Source: Pilaira anomala (Eukaryota; Mucoromycota; Mucoromycetes; Mucorales; Mucoraceae). Taken from it: a stretch of DNA of 64,000 bases. The stretch is from assembly GCA_025716855.1 (NCBI GenBank), contig JAIXMQ010000004.1:496001-560000 (forward strand). The letters are read 5' to 3'. Each line of letters opens with the position of its first letter. Position 1 is the stretch's first letter. Below are positions 10,429-23,260 of the stretch, piece after piece. The notes under the pieces were generated by a model. The model was given only the letters and a program-made list of their open reading frames with translations. It was not told the DNA's origin and made no database searches. Position numbers and translations under genes: made by a program.

Positions 10429-12504
10429 ATGAATCTGATATTTTATATTACCACCAAAACAAGCTTCAAGATCATGACCCCCATTGTTTTTACGTGTAAT
10501 CATGGAAGGAATAATGGTATGATAAGGTCTCTTACTAGCTGCAAGACAATTAGGATGGTCTTCAATCAATACAAAGTTGCAGCCACGATTATGTAAAACT
10601 ACACCAGTCTTTTCAGCAATAATATGAGACTAAATACATAAAAAAAAAAGGTTATTACCGATCATTATTTAAAATTAATACATAAACTTACGCCGAAATG
10701 CATAAAGGTAGAATTCTGTAAAAGGAGTCAATTAATATGCAGATATTAAATTAAAAATCAGAAACTTACAATAAAACTACAGGCATTTCCTTCTGCATCT
10801 ACTACAGAAAAATAAACTGTATTGCCGTTTTTTTCGGGATAACCTTTATGAACATGATTGTTTCTATGTTTTAAATCAACTAATTTTGCACGTTCTCTAA
10901 GGTATTCCTAAAATTAAGGGGGGAGGGGTTAATATATTAGAATCTTAAAGATTTTTTTTTCTTACCTTGCTCAAAAGATGTTCTGTAGGTACATTCACTT
11001 TTTGAGGGTCGGTAACATAGTATCTAGTGTCAGCAAAAGCAATACGAAGCGCTTCGGTAATAATATGAATATAATCAGCAGAATTGTGTTCGATCTTTTT
11101 GAAATCGACTTGACCAGACTCTTCAAGCGCTTCAATGATACCAAGCGCAATAAGAGCAGTGATACCTTGGCCATTAGGAGGGATTTCCCAGACAGTCCAA
11201 TCATGGTAATCAATTGAAATAGGTTCAATAAGCTCACTGGTATGATTAGCCAAGTCTTCAGCTGTCATCAAACCACCGCGAGATTGAACAGCTTTGATGA
11301 TCGATTGACCTACAGGACCTTCATAGAAACCTTTTTTACCTTCTGCACCAAGTAACTTGAACGTTCTAAGTAATATATACAGTCAGCTTCTTTTTTTTTT
11401 AAAACAAAAAAAGAATTAGAACTTTACTTGGCGAGGGAAGGAAGAATCATGATTTCACCTTCTTTTGGTGCACGTTTATTATCAATTAACCACTCATTCG
11501 TTTCAAGGTCAGGATTTTTTTCTGCCAACTTATTAGCTTCTTTAGCCCACTAAAATAGATGAATATAACCTAAATAAGTATATATTAAACTAAAAGAGAT
11601 GATTTTATAATACTTACACCATGTGCCGAAATATGTGATACAGGAAAACTATAACCAAAAAACTGTTCAAAAAAAAAAAAATATATCTTTTTAAAAAATA
11701 AATATTTACCCCTTTTCAGCCAATTCAATGGCAGGAGTAAGCACAGTAGTTAGATCAACTTTTCCAGATCCAAACTCCTTTACTGTATCTACCCAAGCAG
11801 CAGCTGCACCAGGTACAGTAATAGCATGAATGCTATCACTAGGAAGAGCAGCATCTGAGATATTGCATTCATTACGAATATGGTCCATTGTAAGTGCAGC
11901 AGGTGTTCTATTTTAATTTAAATATTTTATAGATTGTATAAAAGAGTCACTTTCATATGCTTACCTTCCAGATCCATTGAGTCCTCTTACTGTGCGTAAC
12001 TTTGCGTCATAAAAGAGACAAAAGGCATCACCACCAATACCAGTTGACCCTGGCTCTGTTATAGGAAATTATTTTAGATCTTTTATTCAATTTCAGCATT
12101 ATTTATTTTTGTACCTGTTACATTAAGTGCAGCAGCTGATTAAAGATCAATTGTAAAAAGAAAAAAGTAAATATTCATTTTTTTTTGAAAAGAGTGGGAT
12201 TACTTATTTACCAACAGCGATGGCAGCATCCTACAAAATGGATTAAAATGCTTAATTTTTTATATAGAATTGATTTATGTATTACTTACAGCTGCGTTAC
12301 CACCTTTTCTAAGAATTGATAAACCAGCTTGAGTTGCAAGTGGTTGACTAGTAGTGCGTACATAAAAAAAAAAAAAAAAAAAGTATGACATGAGTAAAGT
12401 CATTTCAAAGTTGAATGAATAACTTACGAGCTAGAAACCATAGCGTGGGATCCATAGATGGTGGAACGACGTGAGATAAATGGTAAATTAATATTATTAG
12501 TCAT
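9987..12504 (-). CDS. gamma-glutamyltranspeptidase-like protein, bacterial YwrD type
   Basis: Thirteen short exons join in phase to about 578 residues. From the start at 12504 they are 12504-12428, 12347-12290, 12230-12212, 12135-12115, 12055-11965, 11907-11710, 11648-11618, 11549-11428, 11365-10966, 10907-10770, 10715-10692, 10629-10452 and 10366-9987. Family marks in order: [57 protein letters not shown] and, at the head of the small subunit, [13 protein letters not shown], whose Thr is the expected autoprocessing and catalytic nucleophile. The C-terminus has DPRGDG. There is no signal peptide or membrane anchor, so a cytosolic enzyme is likely, as in the YwrD subfamily. Expected activity is gamma-glutamyl bond hydrolysis or transfer from glutathione-like substrates. 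Confidence 0.88.
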
Positions 12505-13003
12505 ATTTAAGGAAGAAAAGTGAATTATAGTAAAAAAATAAATTCGTTACTAATTTATACTGAGATTCAAAGGCTTCACAAAAAGACAAATGTGGGGTAT
12601 GGGAATTATTCGAAGCTGCTGCCACATTAAGATTTATTAAATTGTGATTAAAAGTTACAAAGGCTATAGAGATTGTTTTTTTTTACGATTAACATTTGCA
12701 TACATGATTAAGAGAGATATATAAAGTTGAATAATTTTATTTTTCTTTTAAATAAGTGATGCTGAAAGTCTAGATAATATGTGATGTCAAAAAAATAAAG
12801 TTTACAAAAAGAAAGAAAGAGAAAGAGAGAGAAAGAGATTACAGTTATAAAATGTTGGGAAATATTGCTTTTGGTTTTGGGGAGTTTGTGTGTGTGATGA
12901 GTGTGTATGAATTGAGTATATATAATAAAAAAGAAAGAGAGAGAAAAAATAATAACAAAAAGGTGTGTGTGTGTGTGTGTGTAAGTGAGAGAGAAAGTGA
13001 TAT
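12505..13003. other. spacer between two minus-strand genes with GA- and TG-rich microsatellites
   Basis: This stretch is the promoter side of the transpeptidase and the 3' side of the next gene. It holds GA-rich simple repeats at about 12805-12840 and a (TG)n run at about 12963-12982. No frame with coding character is visible. Confidence 0.5.
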
Positions 13004-15109
13004 TTAACACATAATGTCAATATCTTCATCGGTATCTTCACAACCTTCAGAGTCAGATCTTGCTGTTGCTATTGCGATCACTTCAGATTCATTGGATATT
13101 AATTGTACTGGAACAGGTACTTGATGCATAATTGTTCGATTATCTACAACATCAAGATCCATTTGTTCATCACTATAGACTACCAGTACACTATCTTCAC
13201 TATCTTCTTCTGCTTCATTATCAGATGGTGCAAGCATTTCTTCTAATAAACGACGCTTGTGAATTGCAGCACGTCTTTTAGGTCTTGAAGATGCAATACT
13301 ATCAGGATCTTGAAACACATTTACTGAAGAAGTAACAAGTGCATCGTCATCACCTTTACGACGATTTTGTTTCTTTCCGGGTTTACTACTAGCAGTGTTA
13401 CTAGTACCATTAGGCTTTCTACGACCACCTCTTGCTTTATTATTTGGTAATGGGCCAGCAGTAGGATTCTTTTTTGAAAGAGATGCCATTGACATAGGAC
13501 CATGATTACTGTTAAACGAATTATGATTCTTGGAACTATTCATATGTTCATATTCAACAGATTCAGAAGAAGAAGATTCGGCATCAAGGTCTTCAGTTAA
13601 TTCTAAGCGAGATTGAGTTCTTGGTTTAGAAGGTTTACGACTTCTTGGTTTTGCTGGACGACGATTCTTGGTTTGTGGTTGACGACGACGATCATCTTCA
13701 TCATCATCATCGTCTTCTTCAATATGTAATGCAGGACGAGTACGAGGACCCTTTTTAGTAGTAGAAGTAGTAGTAGTAATAGTAGTAGGTTTTTTTGTAA
13801 TATAGTTATCGACATTGACAGTTGGACCACCATTTTGTTCCAAGATACAAGCATCAACATAAGATAAAACTTGAACCAATTGTTCGCGTGCCAGACACGA
13901 TAAATCGATTTCAACTTCATCTTCTTGTTGATTATTACTAGTCTTTTCTGTAGATAAAATAGGTAAAATACCAGGAAGCTTTTCAGGATTGAGTTGGTTA
14001 GTGATACGATCTAACAATGTTTCTTCAATTTGACGTTTATGCATAAAAGCATATGGACTAGCAGAAGGAGAAGAAGCACGAGAGCGACGGTGGATTGGTT
14101 CGTCATCGGATTCAGAATCATCAGATGAAGAATAACTAGCTCTACGACGACTATTCATATTAGCAACTGTTGTGGGAATAACTGTACTTTCGTCTTCAGA
14201 ATCTGACTCTTCTTCAGAAGATGAGCCATCATCACTTGATTCTTCTGAACTACTAGAACCTCTTCTACGTTTTAAAGTAGAATTATTCATTACTTCAACT
14301 GGTTGTTCAATAGTTGGTAATGTTTCTACTTGTTCGATAATTGATACAATTGGTTCTTCTGTAACATTTAATTGTTCTAAAATAGGTTCATTCTCAAGTG
14401 CATCAATAAGAATATCAGTAACGGGTTGGACAACAGGACTAATTTGAGCAGAACTATCCGATGGAGAAGAAGCTGAAGAAGTGGGAGCACTCATTTCAGG
14501 TGAAGAAGAATCATGAGCTGGAATATGAAGAGAAAGGGTGTTAAGAAAAAAAAAAAGAGTCCATTTAACCAGAAAGTTTTACTTTCTTACCAAAAGCTAA
14601 TTCATCATAAAATGCAGCTTGACTCATATCTTGAGTAAAGTTAAGTTGGTCTTGACCAAATAAATCTTCAAGTTGAATAGATTGAGCATACATTTGTGCA
14701 TCAAAATCTGTGAGACAAGCCGCATTTTCTCCCATCCAGGGTTGAAGCCAGGAATTCATCGATTCTCTGTTGTACAAATAAAAAAGTTAAATATTTGAAT
14801 GCAGGACAGTTAAAAAAAAATTTTTTTTTTTTGTACCTCATCATTAAATCTTGAACTTCGCCAGTTAAATCTTCAACAGGAAGGTCTGTTGGCCACTGAC
14901 CAGTTGTTGTTAATAATTGATTAAATTGTTCGTTATCGACTACTTGGTTAGAAGCGTCTAACTTCATGTTAGCGGGGAACCCAGTAGAAAAATTATCGTC
15001 GGTTGCGATTTCAGGTTGGTGTGCAATTGTAACTCTAAAAAAAAAAAAAAAAAACATTAGAAAAAAAAAAAAAAAAAAAGACTTGAGCTCGGTTGACTTA
15101 CCCTCCCAT
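13004..15109 (-). CDS. acidic/serine-rich nuclear protein with a NET- or FAM199X-like domain
   Basis: Four exons (15109-15102, 15034-14837, 14766-14591, 14517-13004) give about 631 residues. The first exon is only 8 nt (ATG GGA GG). Exons 2-3 encode a moderately conserved N-terminus with a WPTDLPVEDLTGEVQDLM segment. The large exon has acidic Ser/Glu/Asp tracts, then a compact domain near residues 280-350 (LLDRITNQLNPEKLPGILPI then VEIDLSCLAREQLVQVLSYV). That order, an initial helix, an acidic VEIDL strand and a final helix, matches the NET fold of BET proteins and the conserved core of animal FAM199X. Basic, RRK-rich and acidic tracts follow. A nuclear chromatin-related role is inferred; I cannot decide between NET-containing and FAM199X-like ancestry. 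Confidence 0.7.
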
Positions 15110-17263
15110 TATTTTAGAGATAATAAAATTGTGTTATATGAACGCGTTTAAAAGGTGTTGCCAAGATCAAGGGATCAGAATAAGTTTCAAAATTGTTGAA
15201 AAAAAAGAGGCTATTTTTTTTTTCTTTTCTAATATGATTTTTTTTTTCGGTCGCGGTGGTGTTACAAAATGTATTGCTCAAGTTGATTGTTAGTTTCAAG
15301 CAGCACTATTGCAGAGTGTGGGTTATGTTTAGTTATAGAAATAAAATACACAAAGCGGCTGGTTGATTCCTCCAAAGGTGAGAAAAAATATAAACGAAAA
15401 AACTTGTTTTTTTTTATTGTCAAATATGTGTTGAAAAAAAAAAAAAATTATTCGAGCCCAGCAAGAAAAAAAAAGTAATTTTACAGTCACAAAAAAAAAG
15501 CAGTACTTTTTCAAGTTTGTGTTTTGAGTCTATTTTCGTGCTCAATTCGATATATATTTTGTAGTTTTTTTATTTATTTGTAACTTCATTTATTCATTTA
15601 GAAACATTGACTTGATTGTTTTTCTAAAGGGATATATAAAATAAACTTTTTTTTAAACTTTTGCCTGAATATTGAGTTTGAATTAATCAAATCAAGACTC
15701 AGAAGACAGTCCAACCTGTCACATACAAAACTTTAAAAAAAAATTGTTGAGTGTGTTACCAAACTTTTTCATTGGCTTAGTCTCGAGTATATAAAAGCTT
15801 GAAATACCTATTGAAATACTAGATTAATGTCGTGATATAATGATGTTAATTGCATTTAAGTTACTTTTGTGCTCTTCTTTGCATATATATAAACTAGAAA
15901 CACGCTATCTGTAACAGTTCGATTTCATTACATCTCCAAGGGAACTAAAATCAAGCAGTCCTGTTTTAAACAACAGATTTTGAAAAGCTTTTTTTGTTGT
16001 TGTTGTTGTCCTACCATTATACGAAATATGGGATACAAATACATTTCCAACTTGAGGTTTACGGTTTGACTTAAAATGGAAGTCTCCAGATATATTTCGA
16101 CATCTCAAACAGATCAATAGTAATTTTGCATTATAAAATATGCATACTTACAAGGCTTTATTAAACGACTGCTTAATCATTTCTAATTGTTATACTTCGT
16201 TTATTTGCCGCCGTAGTTAATAAAAGTTCATGTCTATATAGAAAATATTAAATACAACAAAAGTTATGTTTTCACAGCCAAGTATTCATTCAATCCTGAT
16301 GAGAAAAAAAAAATTAATCAAAATCGGTTACTAACTTACATTTATTAAATTGTGTCAGAATCAAATGAACACAAACAATGACGGCTTTTTTTTTAAAAAA
16401 AAAAAAGCTTTTAGATATCAAAACTATACTCTTAACATTACTTTATCTTGAATTTCAGCCCGCTTCAAATGAACTATCGAATATCAAAATAGTCTGTATC
16501 TTACATTTGTTTAATCGGTTACGTCAAAAGACAAGACCAAGTCTAATAAAGTCGCATTTATTTCAACGTTACACGGACATTTATATATTCTATGCATAAA
16601 AATGGATGGAGACTTATAGTACCTGTTTGAAGTACAAACATAACCAGTAGTAAACACCTCTAATTGAATTTATGAGAAAATTTTATTTCAAGACCTGCAA
16701 CATGTACACACTGTTGATACAGCAGCATATTGAATCTTTTGACAAGGCTGTCTGTATCACCCTGCCAGACGAAAACAGGTGAAAATTATACCTCTGCTTA
16801 CTAAACCAGCTGGGTTACAAGATTTTTAACTTTATTTAAGACAGCCTTATTCGTTACTGATGTTAACATCGTTGTGTGCCAGTGTGTATTATAAGAGATA
16901 ATTACGATATAAATCGTCAAATAAAAGTATACAAATACAAAAACAAAAACTGACAGTTTTTACGTTATTAGATATATTTAAGCTCTAACTTGGTTTATTG
17001 GTAAATAACTTCAAGTTGTTATGCTTACTGGATTTTTGAAGCAAGGCTTTCACACTGTTTGAATTAGCAACTGTTTGTAAAAACTTAAGCTATACCAAGT
17101 GTAACATAAAACTCACATGATACACCCATCTTTTCTGCATTGTCATTAGACTGTATCACATTCCCTTAAGTTGTTCTTTTACTAGCGTTCTTTATACAAG
17201 GATTTTTTATTATCAATTATTATTTCGTTTTTTTTTTTAAAAAAAAAAATTCTCACATTAGCT
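15110..17263. other. 2.15 kb intergenic stretch
   Basis: Upstream region of the NET-like gene and downstream region of the DnaJ gene. It is AT-rich with several poly-A/T runs. Frames of 60-73 codons on both strands lack motifs or splice partners, so nothing supportable is annotated. Confidence 0.5.
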
Positions 17264-18574
17264 TTAACCTCTAATTTTTGGTGCCAATCTCCTTAATTCT
17301 TCACAGTGGGTCATTTTCATATTTTCAGCCTTTTTATATGCCTTTTCGTTACGTCCCACAATGCCAAACAAGACACCATCAGCTTGATTCAGTAAGTTGG
17401 CCCTATGTCTTTGTTCTGACTGACAATTTAATCGTAACTCTCCTAACCAATCTTTTTCGATTTGACGTTCAGTTCTGGAGAATTTGTGCATGTTATTTTT
17501 TACAGTGGTATCAAATACTTTGGGGTTGACATAGTAATTAATGTCATTTGCTCTTGTTGTTCTCAGATTGGTATTTGGTGGTGAAGGACGGAAGGTGTAG
17601 AGTGGTTCACTTTCGAACGAAAACAAAACAGCAAAAATGGCAAGGATAGCAATAAGGATGAGGGGCATCATTTGAGATAAACTGGCGGCAAGGTCATCTT
17701 CGCCGTTTCTTGTTTGTTGTCTCGTATACTGTTGTCTATACCTTTGCTGTTGTTGTTGCTGTCTAAATCTTTGTTGTTGTTGTTGAGCTCTCATGTTGGG
17801 CCCAAAAGAATTTCTCATGCCTCCTCCAAAGAACATGTTAAATAAGTCTTCAGGTGAGACATCATCGGCCGATCTTCTATTATATGCGTATTGTTGTTGA
17901 TGGTAAGAAGCTGCAGAGGATCTACCTCTACTACCATCGGCATCGCCACCTTCATCATGAATCGCTCTCTTATTTGAATCAGATAATATGTCGAAAGCTT
18001 TTGCAACCACTATTATCAATCCTTAAATCAGTACAACCCCCCTTCTTTTTTTTTTTGAACTAAATGTAAACTTACATTTAAATGCTTCGTCCGCACCTGG
18101 CGCACTATTTTTATCAGGATGAAATTGTAATGCTTGCTATGAGAAAACGATTGAGTCAATGTTCATAATTCGTTTTTTAAAACAAGAAATAATAAAACAA
18201 ACCTTTCTGTAAGCTTTTTTAATTTGATTATCTGTTGCGTTTTTGTCGACGGATAATATTTTATAGTAATCTTTATTACATGCCAAAATAGTCTTCACGG
18301 CTCGCACTTGTTCAGTTGTGTATTTTCTTTCTTGCACAGGCTCTGGTGCTTTATGTGTTTTAGGTGTGGTAGCAGAAGTGGTAGGGGAAGCAGTCGCTTT
18401 TCTAGGTTCAGCATTCTTTTTTTGAACTATACTCAACAACTGTTCGCCTTGAGCGGTTGGAAATAATCGAATGGACTTCTCTGTGAATCGCACTGCTTTA
18501 GAATAATCACCCGATTCCATGGCTTTCCTTGCAATCGTTAAACATTTTAATGCTTCATCTTTATTACTTTCCAT
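17264..18574 (-). CDS. DNAJB12: ER membrane J-protein, DNAJB12/DNAJB14 type
   Basis: Three exons (18574-18203, 18136-18076, 18009-17264) join in phase to about 392 residues. The N-terminus (MESNKDEALKCLTIARKAME) matches the short helical region of DNAJB12/14. The J domain starts near residue 101 (KDYYKILSVDKNATDNQIKK), and exon 2 supplies the HPD tripeptide in QFHPDKN. A Gln/Arg-rich linker and a hydrophobic segment near 257-275 (MMPLILIAILAIFAVLFSF) follow. The tail matches DUF1977, with YYV and a Cys/Glu-rich end. Such proteins sit in the ER membrane with the J domain facing the cytosol and recruit Hsp70 for membrane-protein quality control. It shares a 0.4 kb divergent promoter with the INTS2 gene. 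Confidence 0.9.
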
Positions 18575-18980
18575 TTTTTATTTTATTGAACTGGTATTCC
18601 GTTGAAAAACAAAGAAAAAATATAAAAAAGAAGTAAACAAAATAAGTACAGATAAAATCTCAACAATAATATGTGTAACTCCTCGATATATCTGTTCCCT
18701 TTTGATTGGCTCAATAGGCTATCTTCTTCTGCTTTTTCTTCTTTCTAAACTATAACTTGTTTGTGACAACTACTTTATTTGAAAAGAGGTTGTATCAGAA
18801 TAATTTTATTAATCGATATCATAAAAAAAGAATCATAAGAAAAGATTGTATTTTCCATCATCTGTAAATGTTTGCAGTGATGGCTAAGAACAACAAACTC
18901 TTTAACTTTAAACTCCCTTTTTTTTTTATTGTACAAGTTCGTTTTACAAGGATAAACAAACGTCCTTTTCCTGTTACGTA
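18575..18980. promoter_or_regulatory. shared divergent promoter region (DNAJB12-like / INTS2)
   Basis: A 406-bp gap separates two divergently read start codons. It is AT-rich with T-runs and holds no frame of its own. A bidirectional promoter is inferred from geometry only. Confidence 0.5.
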
Positions 18981-21182
18981 ATGAGTAAAAAGTGCTTTAA
19001 CCTCGATTCTTTTTATCAACTATTAAAGGGACGTGTAACTCATAATATTGATTACACAAAATGGTTACTCGATTGCATGGATAACGCAACCTTACCAATA
19101 CACCCTAAATTCAGTCTTGTCATTAAAGAATTCGTACAAAGGTTTTTTTTCTATACATAAAAAAAAGAGCTAGTTTTTTCTTCTTCTTCACGAAAGCTTA
19201 GTATTATTATTTTGTAGTATATTTCTGACAAAACATTGTCAAAAGATCCCCAACGATATTGTACAATCTCACTTTAAGGATCTATCAACTATCTCTACGA
19301 CACAGATCTTGATGTTACTTTACGTCTTGACATTTAACGATTATATTATTGCGGTAAGAACCGAACCTAAGCTTATGGCACTTGCTAGTTCTTCTACTAC
19401 AGCATTTGAACAAACAGGTATTTTTTTTTATCAATTTTTATCTTGTATATGTTGAATAACCTGTTAGATTGATCTCATTGTTAGAATATCTTGTTGATGA
19501 TCGGATCCCGATACGATACGTATTAAATTATATTGAAACATATCAAGGCGGAAGCGCATATAAAAATATCTATGCCGATTTATTAGCATTGTCAGCCAAT
19601 TTGTATCCTGAATTATTTGACATTACCAGTTTTTTATTGCACGAAGGAAAAGAATCAGAATCAGAAACACTTTGGGATATCAAAACTATGAATAAGGATT
19701 GGATACGTAGTGTACAACCTGTTCAAATCAAACAATTGTTAGATCAATGGGAAACAGATCCGTCACTTGTTATTAATGGTAACACTTTAAACTTTACCCG
19801 CTCATTTGAATGTACTAAGTTTTATCTTGTAGTACTATCTCATCTGGAAACCTTCTCTTCGCCCGACATAGAAGAATATGCAAAGTCAATGATATCGTCA
19901 CTTATACCACCTTGTCTAGATAGAAAGTAAGCTTCTAGATATACTGTTTTTTATTTAATTTTTTATATTAAAAAAGCTAGCTAGGTTGGATGTGAGAGTA
20001 GCAGATGCTTTTATTTCGACATGGGAGTCATTTAATCGAATTATACCACACACATTATGGAAAATTACTACAAACTTCTTGACACCAGACGATTATAGCT
20101 TGAATGATTTGATTCAAGATCCACATATTATATTTAAATGTGATAAACGTTTATTTAGATCAGGGTCATTATTACCGATTTGGCTACATGTATTGTCTTG
20201 TTTGCGAACGACATCAAAGCACCGTATCTGGAAACGATATCATACAGTATATCCTCGTACGGATAACAATACGATCAATTCTCGGAATGTATTGGCATTA
20301 ACGAACGCGCAAGATACAGTCATGCTTCAATTGCTATTGGAAATATGTTTGGAAAAACCTGAAGATAAAGACAATAAAGGTTTAAATACAGAACTGATAA
20401 TATCATATAGTTTTTCTAACTAAACATTTTCTCCTTTAGATGCATTGGATCAATCAAGAAAACTTATTTGTAACTTCATTCATTCTATCTTTATTGATGG
20501 CGATAGAGATATGCTATTAGCCAAAATTTTGCATTTCCAAACGTATTCTACAGATTTAATTCCGGTTGTAGTAGATCTAATCCCGTCTATTTATATCGTT
20601 CTTTCATTTATTCCTGAATTAACAAGACAGCCACAATTAGATAAACAAGTCTTTGGTATCCTAATAGCATGCTGTCTCTGTGAGAAATATCCACTTGAAA
20701 ATTAGTAAGTTATCATTTATTATTTAATTATTATACCATGTCTTAATTTCTTGTAACTTTTTTATTTTGTTTTGTTTATAGCTTAGTCACTGCAGAAAAA
20801 CATGTACTTCCTCGTTTATTAAGAATTGCATTTCCTATTACTCGTGAAGGACAACCTTCGCAAGTATGTGTGCCTTCTGAATACCTTGTCAAGGCTATCC
20901 CAGGCTTTGTTAATTTAGCTAGAGCGTTCCCTCATTTCGGGCCTACTATTTTAAAAGCATTTGGTGGTAAGGCTTAGAATATACTTTATGCAATTATTTT
21001 TCTCATTTTTTTTTATTATAGATATCACAAAGGGATTACCAGAGCCACGTCAGTTTATTGGCCAAGAAGGCACAAGTAAAATCATTCTGGTATTGCAATT
21101 ACATAAAGTATTGAAGGATACAACTGAGCTTGTTCAAATTGAAGTCGATCGTAAAGACAAAGTTAATAAAGTGACACTTTAA
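18981..21182 (+). CDS. INTS2: Integrator complex subunit 2 (INTS2)-like, short form
   Basis: Seven exons (18981-19141, 19218-19417, 19485-19926, 19985-20379, 20440-20704, 20782-20966, 21022-21182) join in phase to 602 residues. The C-terminal half carries the clearest family signal. [20 protein letters not shown] and [19 protein letters not shown] correspond to the INTS2 segment with proline-rich and KQ-x-FAILL features. These are followed by PRLLRIAFP and [13 protein letters not shown], which match the conserved end of animal INTS2. The protein is all-helical and about half the length of animal INTS2 (about 1200 aa). INTS2 is a core scaffold of Integrator, which cleaves snRNA and nascent transcripts. 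Lack of a protein search keeps some doubt; another HEAT-like nuclear protein is the alternative. Confidence 0.72.
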
Positions 21183-21356
21183 GTTTTTATTTTTAGTGAT
21201 AAATCATAAAAAGTAGGAAACCAAAAGAAAAAAAAAAAGCTATTCTTTCTTCTTCACAATTTATAAAGTCTGCATATTGAATGGATGTTCCTTTATTTTT
21301 ATTTTTTGTCTGGGACGAACTATTTATTTATTTTCTGAATGAATTTCATCTTTTTG

Positions 21357-21836
21357 TTAAATCTTCTGTTCTAAATATACAAGTGAGCAATTATTTTGGG
21401 TATTTGGGTTGCTTAGTGATACAGAGCAGGGCTCAGGTTTGCTTGAATATAAACGTAAATAATGTTCGACCACACCTGTATGACCATCCTTTATTTCATA
21501 TATGGAACCTATTGTAAGTTCTGGTGTCCAAGGGAAAGAAAGAAAAAAAAAAAGTCAGTTATACGAGTTTAAGTCTAAAGAAATGAAGCTTTATGAACCT
21601 GATGTTGTGTTGAGAATTATGCAGCCTGTATCGTCAGCAATTAAATATTCATAAATCGTAATGGCTATAGGGAAATGACAAAGTTATAAACGAAGAAAAA
21701 AAAAACAAAAGTTTTTATTCTTACGTTTTGGTTGAATTACTTCGAGACGAATGATGAGTTCAATGACTTTAAATTGTGAATGAATACGAAAAGTATCTGG
21801 TTTTAAACTACTGATATGAAAAAGACTAGATGTCAT
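21357..21836 (-). CDS. small OB-fold protein, SOSS-B/hSSB1-like
   Basis: Three small exons (21836-21725, 21664-21599, 21520-21357), each too short to stand out alone, join in phase to 113 residues. The sequence reads as one OB fold: an N-terminal SSLKP entry, a long beta-strand with FKVIELIIRLEV, then YEYLIADDTGCIILN, TIGSIYEIKDGHTGVVEHYL and RLYSSKP. Order and spacing fit hSSB1/NABP2, where the corresponding parts are the VLE strand, VADKTG, PGDIIRLT and TLYTG. Family members bind single-stranded DNA, and in animals they work in the SOSS complex with INTS3. It lies tail-to-tail with the INTS2-like gene, 174 bp apart. Another OB-fold protein remains possible. Confidence 0.6.
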
Positions 21837-22081
21837 GGTAATTTGATAATTTTTACTATAAAAAAAAAAGGGGCTTTTTAAAAGGAGGAAAAGTGTGTTG
21901 TAAATGAAAAAGATGTGTGGTGTTTTTTTGCGTGCGTGTGATAATAAAGAGGAAAAGAAGAAAACAAAATAAAAGCGAGAGTGAGAGAGGGAAACGAGAG
22001 AAATAAAATAAAATATTTAAAGCTCAACATTATTTACAGGTCTAAAAGAGAAAAAAGAGAGAGAGAGAGAGGAGAGTACGT

Positions 22082-23260
22082 TTACTTGTTACGGACGTAT
22101 TTACCAACAACAACAGCGTGATCTCTCTCATAAGGTTCAAGAGTCAATTGTTCTTGAGGCTTAATTCTTTCTTCTTGGAGCTTCTTAACTTCACGAGCGA
22201 AAACAGTGGCGGCATCAACAGTAGAATCAATACAAGAAGCCTTGATTGAAATAACAATATGACCATCGTTCTTAAGGAAATGATGAGCATTCAAGGCAAT
22301 AATACGAGCTTGATCGGGTTGAGCAACATCAGCAAAAATGACATCTACCATAGGGACGAGCATACGATATTTTTGAGGATGACGAGCATCTTCAATGATG
22401 GGAACAACGTTAGTTCTCTTCTTAGCCATGTTAATTAAATCACGACCGGGACGGTGAGAGAATTCGACAGCATATACAGCTCCCTCGGGGCCAACAATAT
22501 CGGCAACGTGAGAGACGGAAGTACCAGAGGCAGCACCAAGATATAAAACCTTCTTACCGGGAGCAATATGAATGTGATCAAGACCACCAAGAACAGCAGC
22601 TGCTAACTTGGATCTGAAAGGATTCCAAACACGGTATTCGATCTTTGTACCATCGGGTCCATCAATGGAAATACGCTTCTCACCATAAACAGCTTCACCG
22701 GGAACAAGGTTCTTAGTGACTAAAAGATCTTCCTTACCACGGGCAACGAAGATACCGGCATGTCTGTGAGGTTCAACAACAACCTTGGCACCACCACGGG
22801 CACCACCGCCGAAACCACCGCGGCCACCACGGGGGGCACCACGACCACCACGGGGAGCACCACGTCCTCCTATAAGATGAAAAAAAAAAGTAGGTATTTT
22901 TAGTATATTTTCCATCGTCATATAAAATATTCCGTCTATCATTCAGCTTACCACCACGTCCACCACCACGGCCTCCGCGATCACCACCGAATCCACCACG
23001 TCCACCACCGCGGCCTCCACGATCGCCACCGAAGCCACCACGGCCTCCACCACGACCTCCACCGAATCCACCACGGCCACCTAATAATAAACATAAAAGA
23101 AACAATTAGAAATTTGGATACTTTAAATATATAAAATTCTTTCAAACAACTTACCACGATCGCCACCGAAACCACCACGGCCTCCACCACGACCTCCACC
23201 GAAACCACCACGACCTCCACGATCACCACCGAAACCACCACGTCCACCTTCGTAAGCCAT
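22082..23260 (-). CDS. NOP1: fibrillarin (rRNA 2'-O-methyltransferase)
   Basis: Three exons (23260-23155, 23080-22952, 22869-22082) join in phase to 340 residues. The first two exons and the start of the third are an RGG/GGF-rich domain, the normal glycine-arginine rich N-terminus. From about residue 105 the fold is canonical: [42 protein letters not shown], the SAM motif [34 protein letters not shown] and [15 protein letters not shown], ending in the expected [12 protein letters not shown]. The protein is the methyltransferase of nucleolar box C/D snoRNPs. It is divergent from the UPF0390 gene on the other side of a 345-bp gap. Confidence 0.97.

Noticed and set aside
22773..23247. Long Trp/Arg- or Val-rich minus-strand frames over the fibrillarin start
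   Set aside because: They are out-of-frame reads of the RGG-coding repeats.
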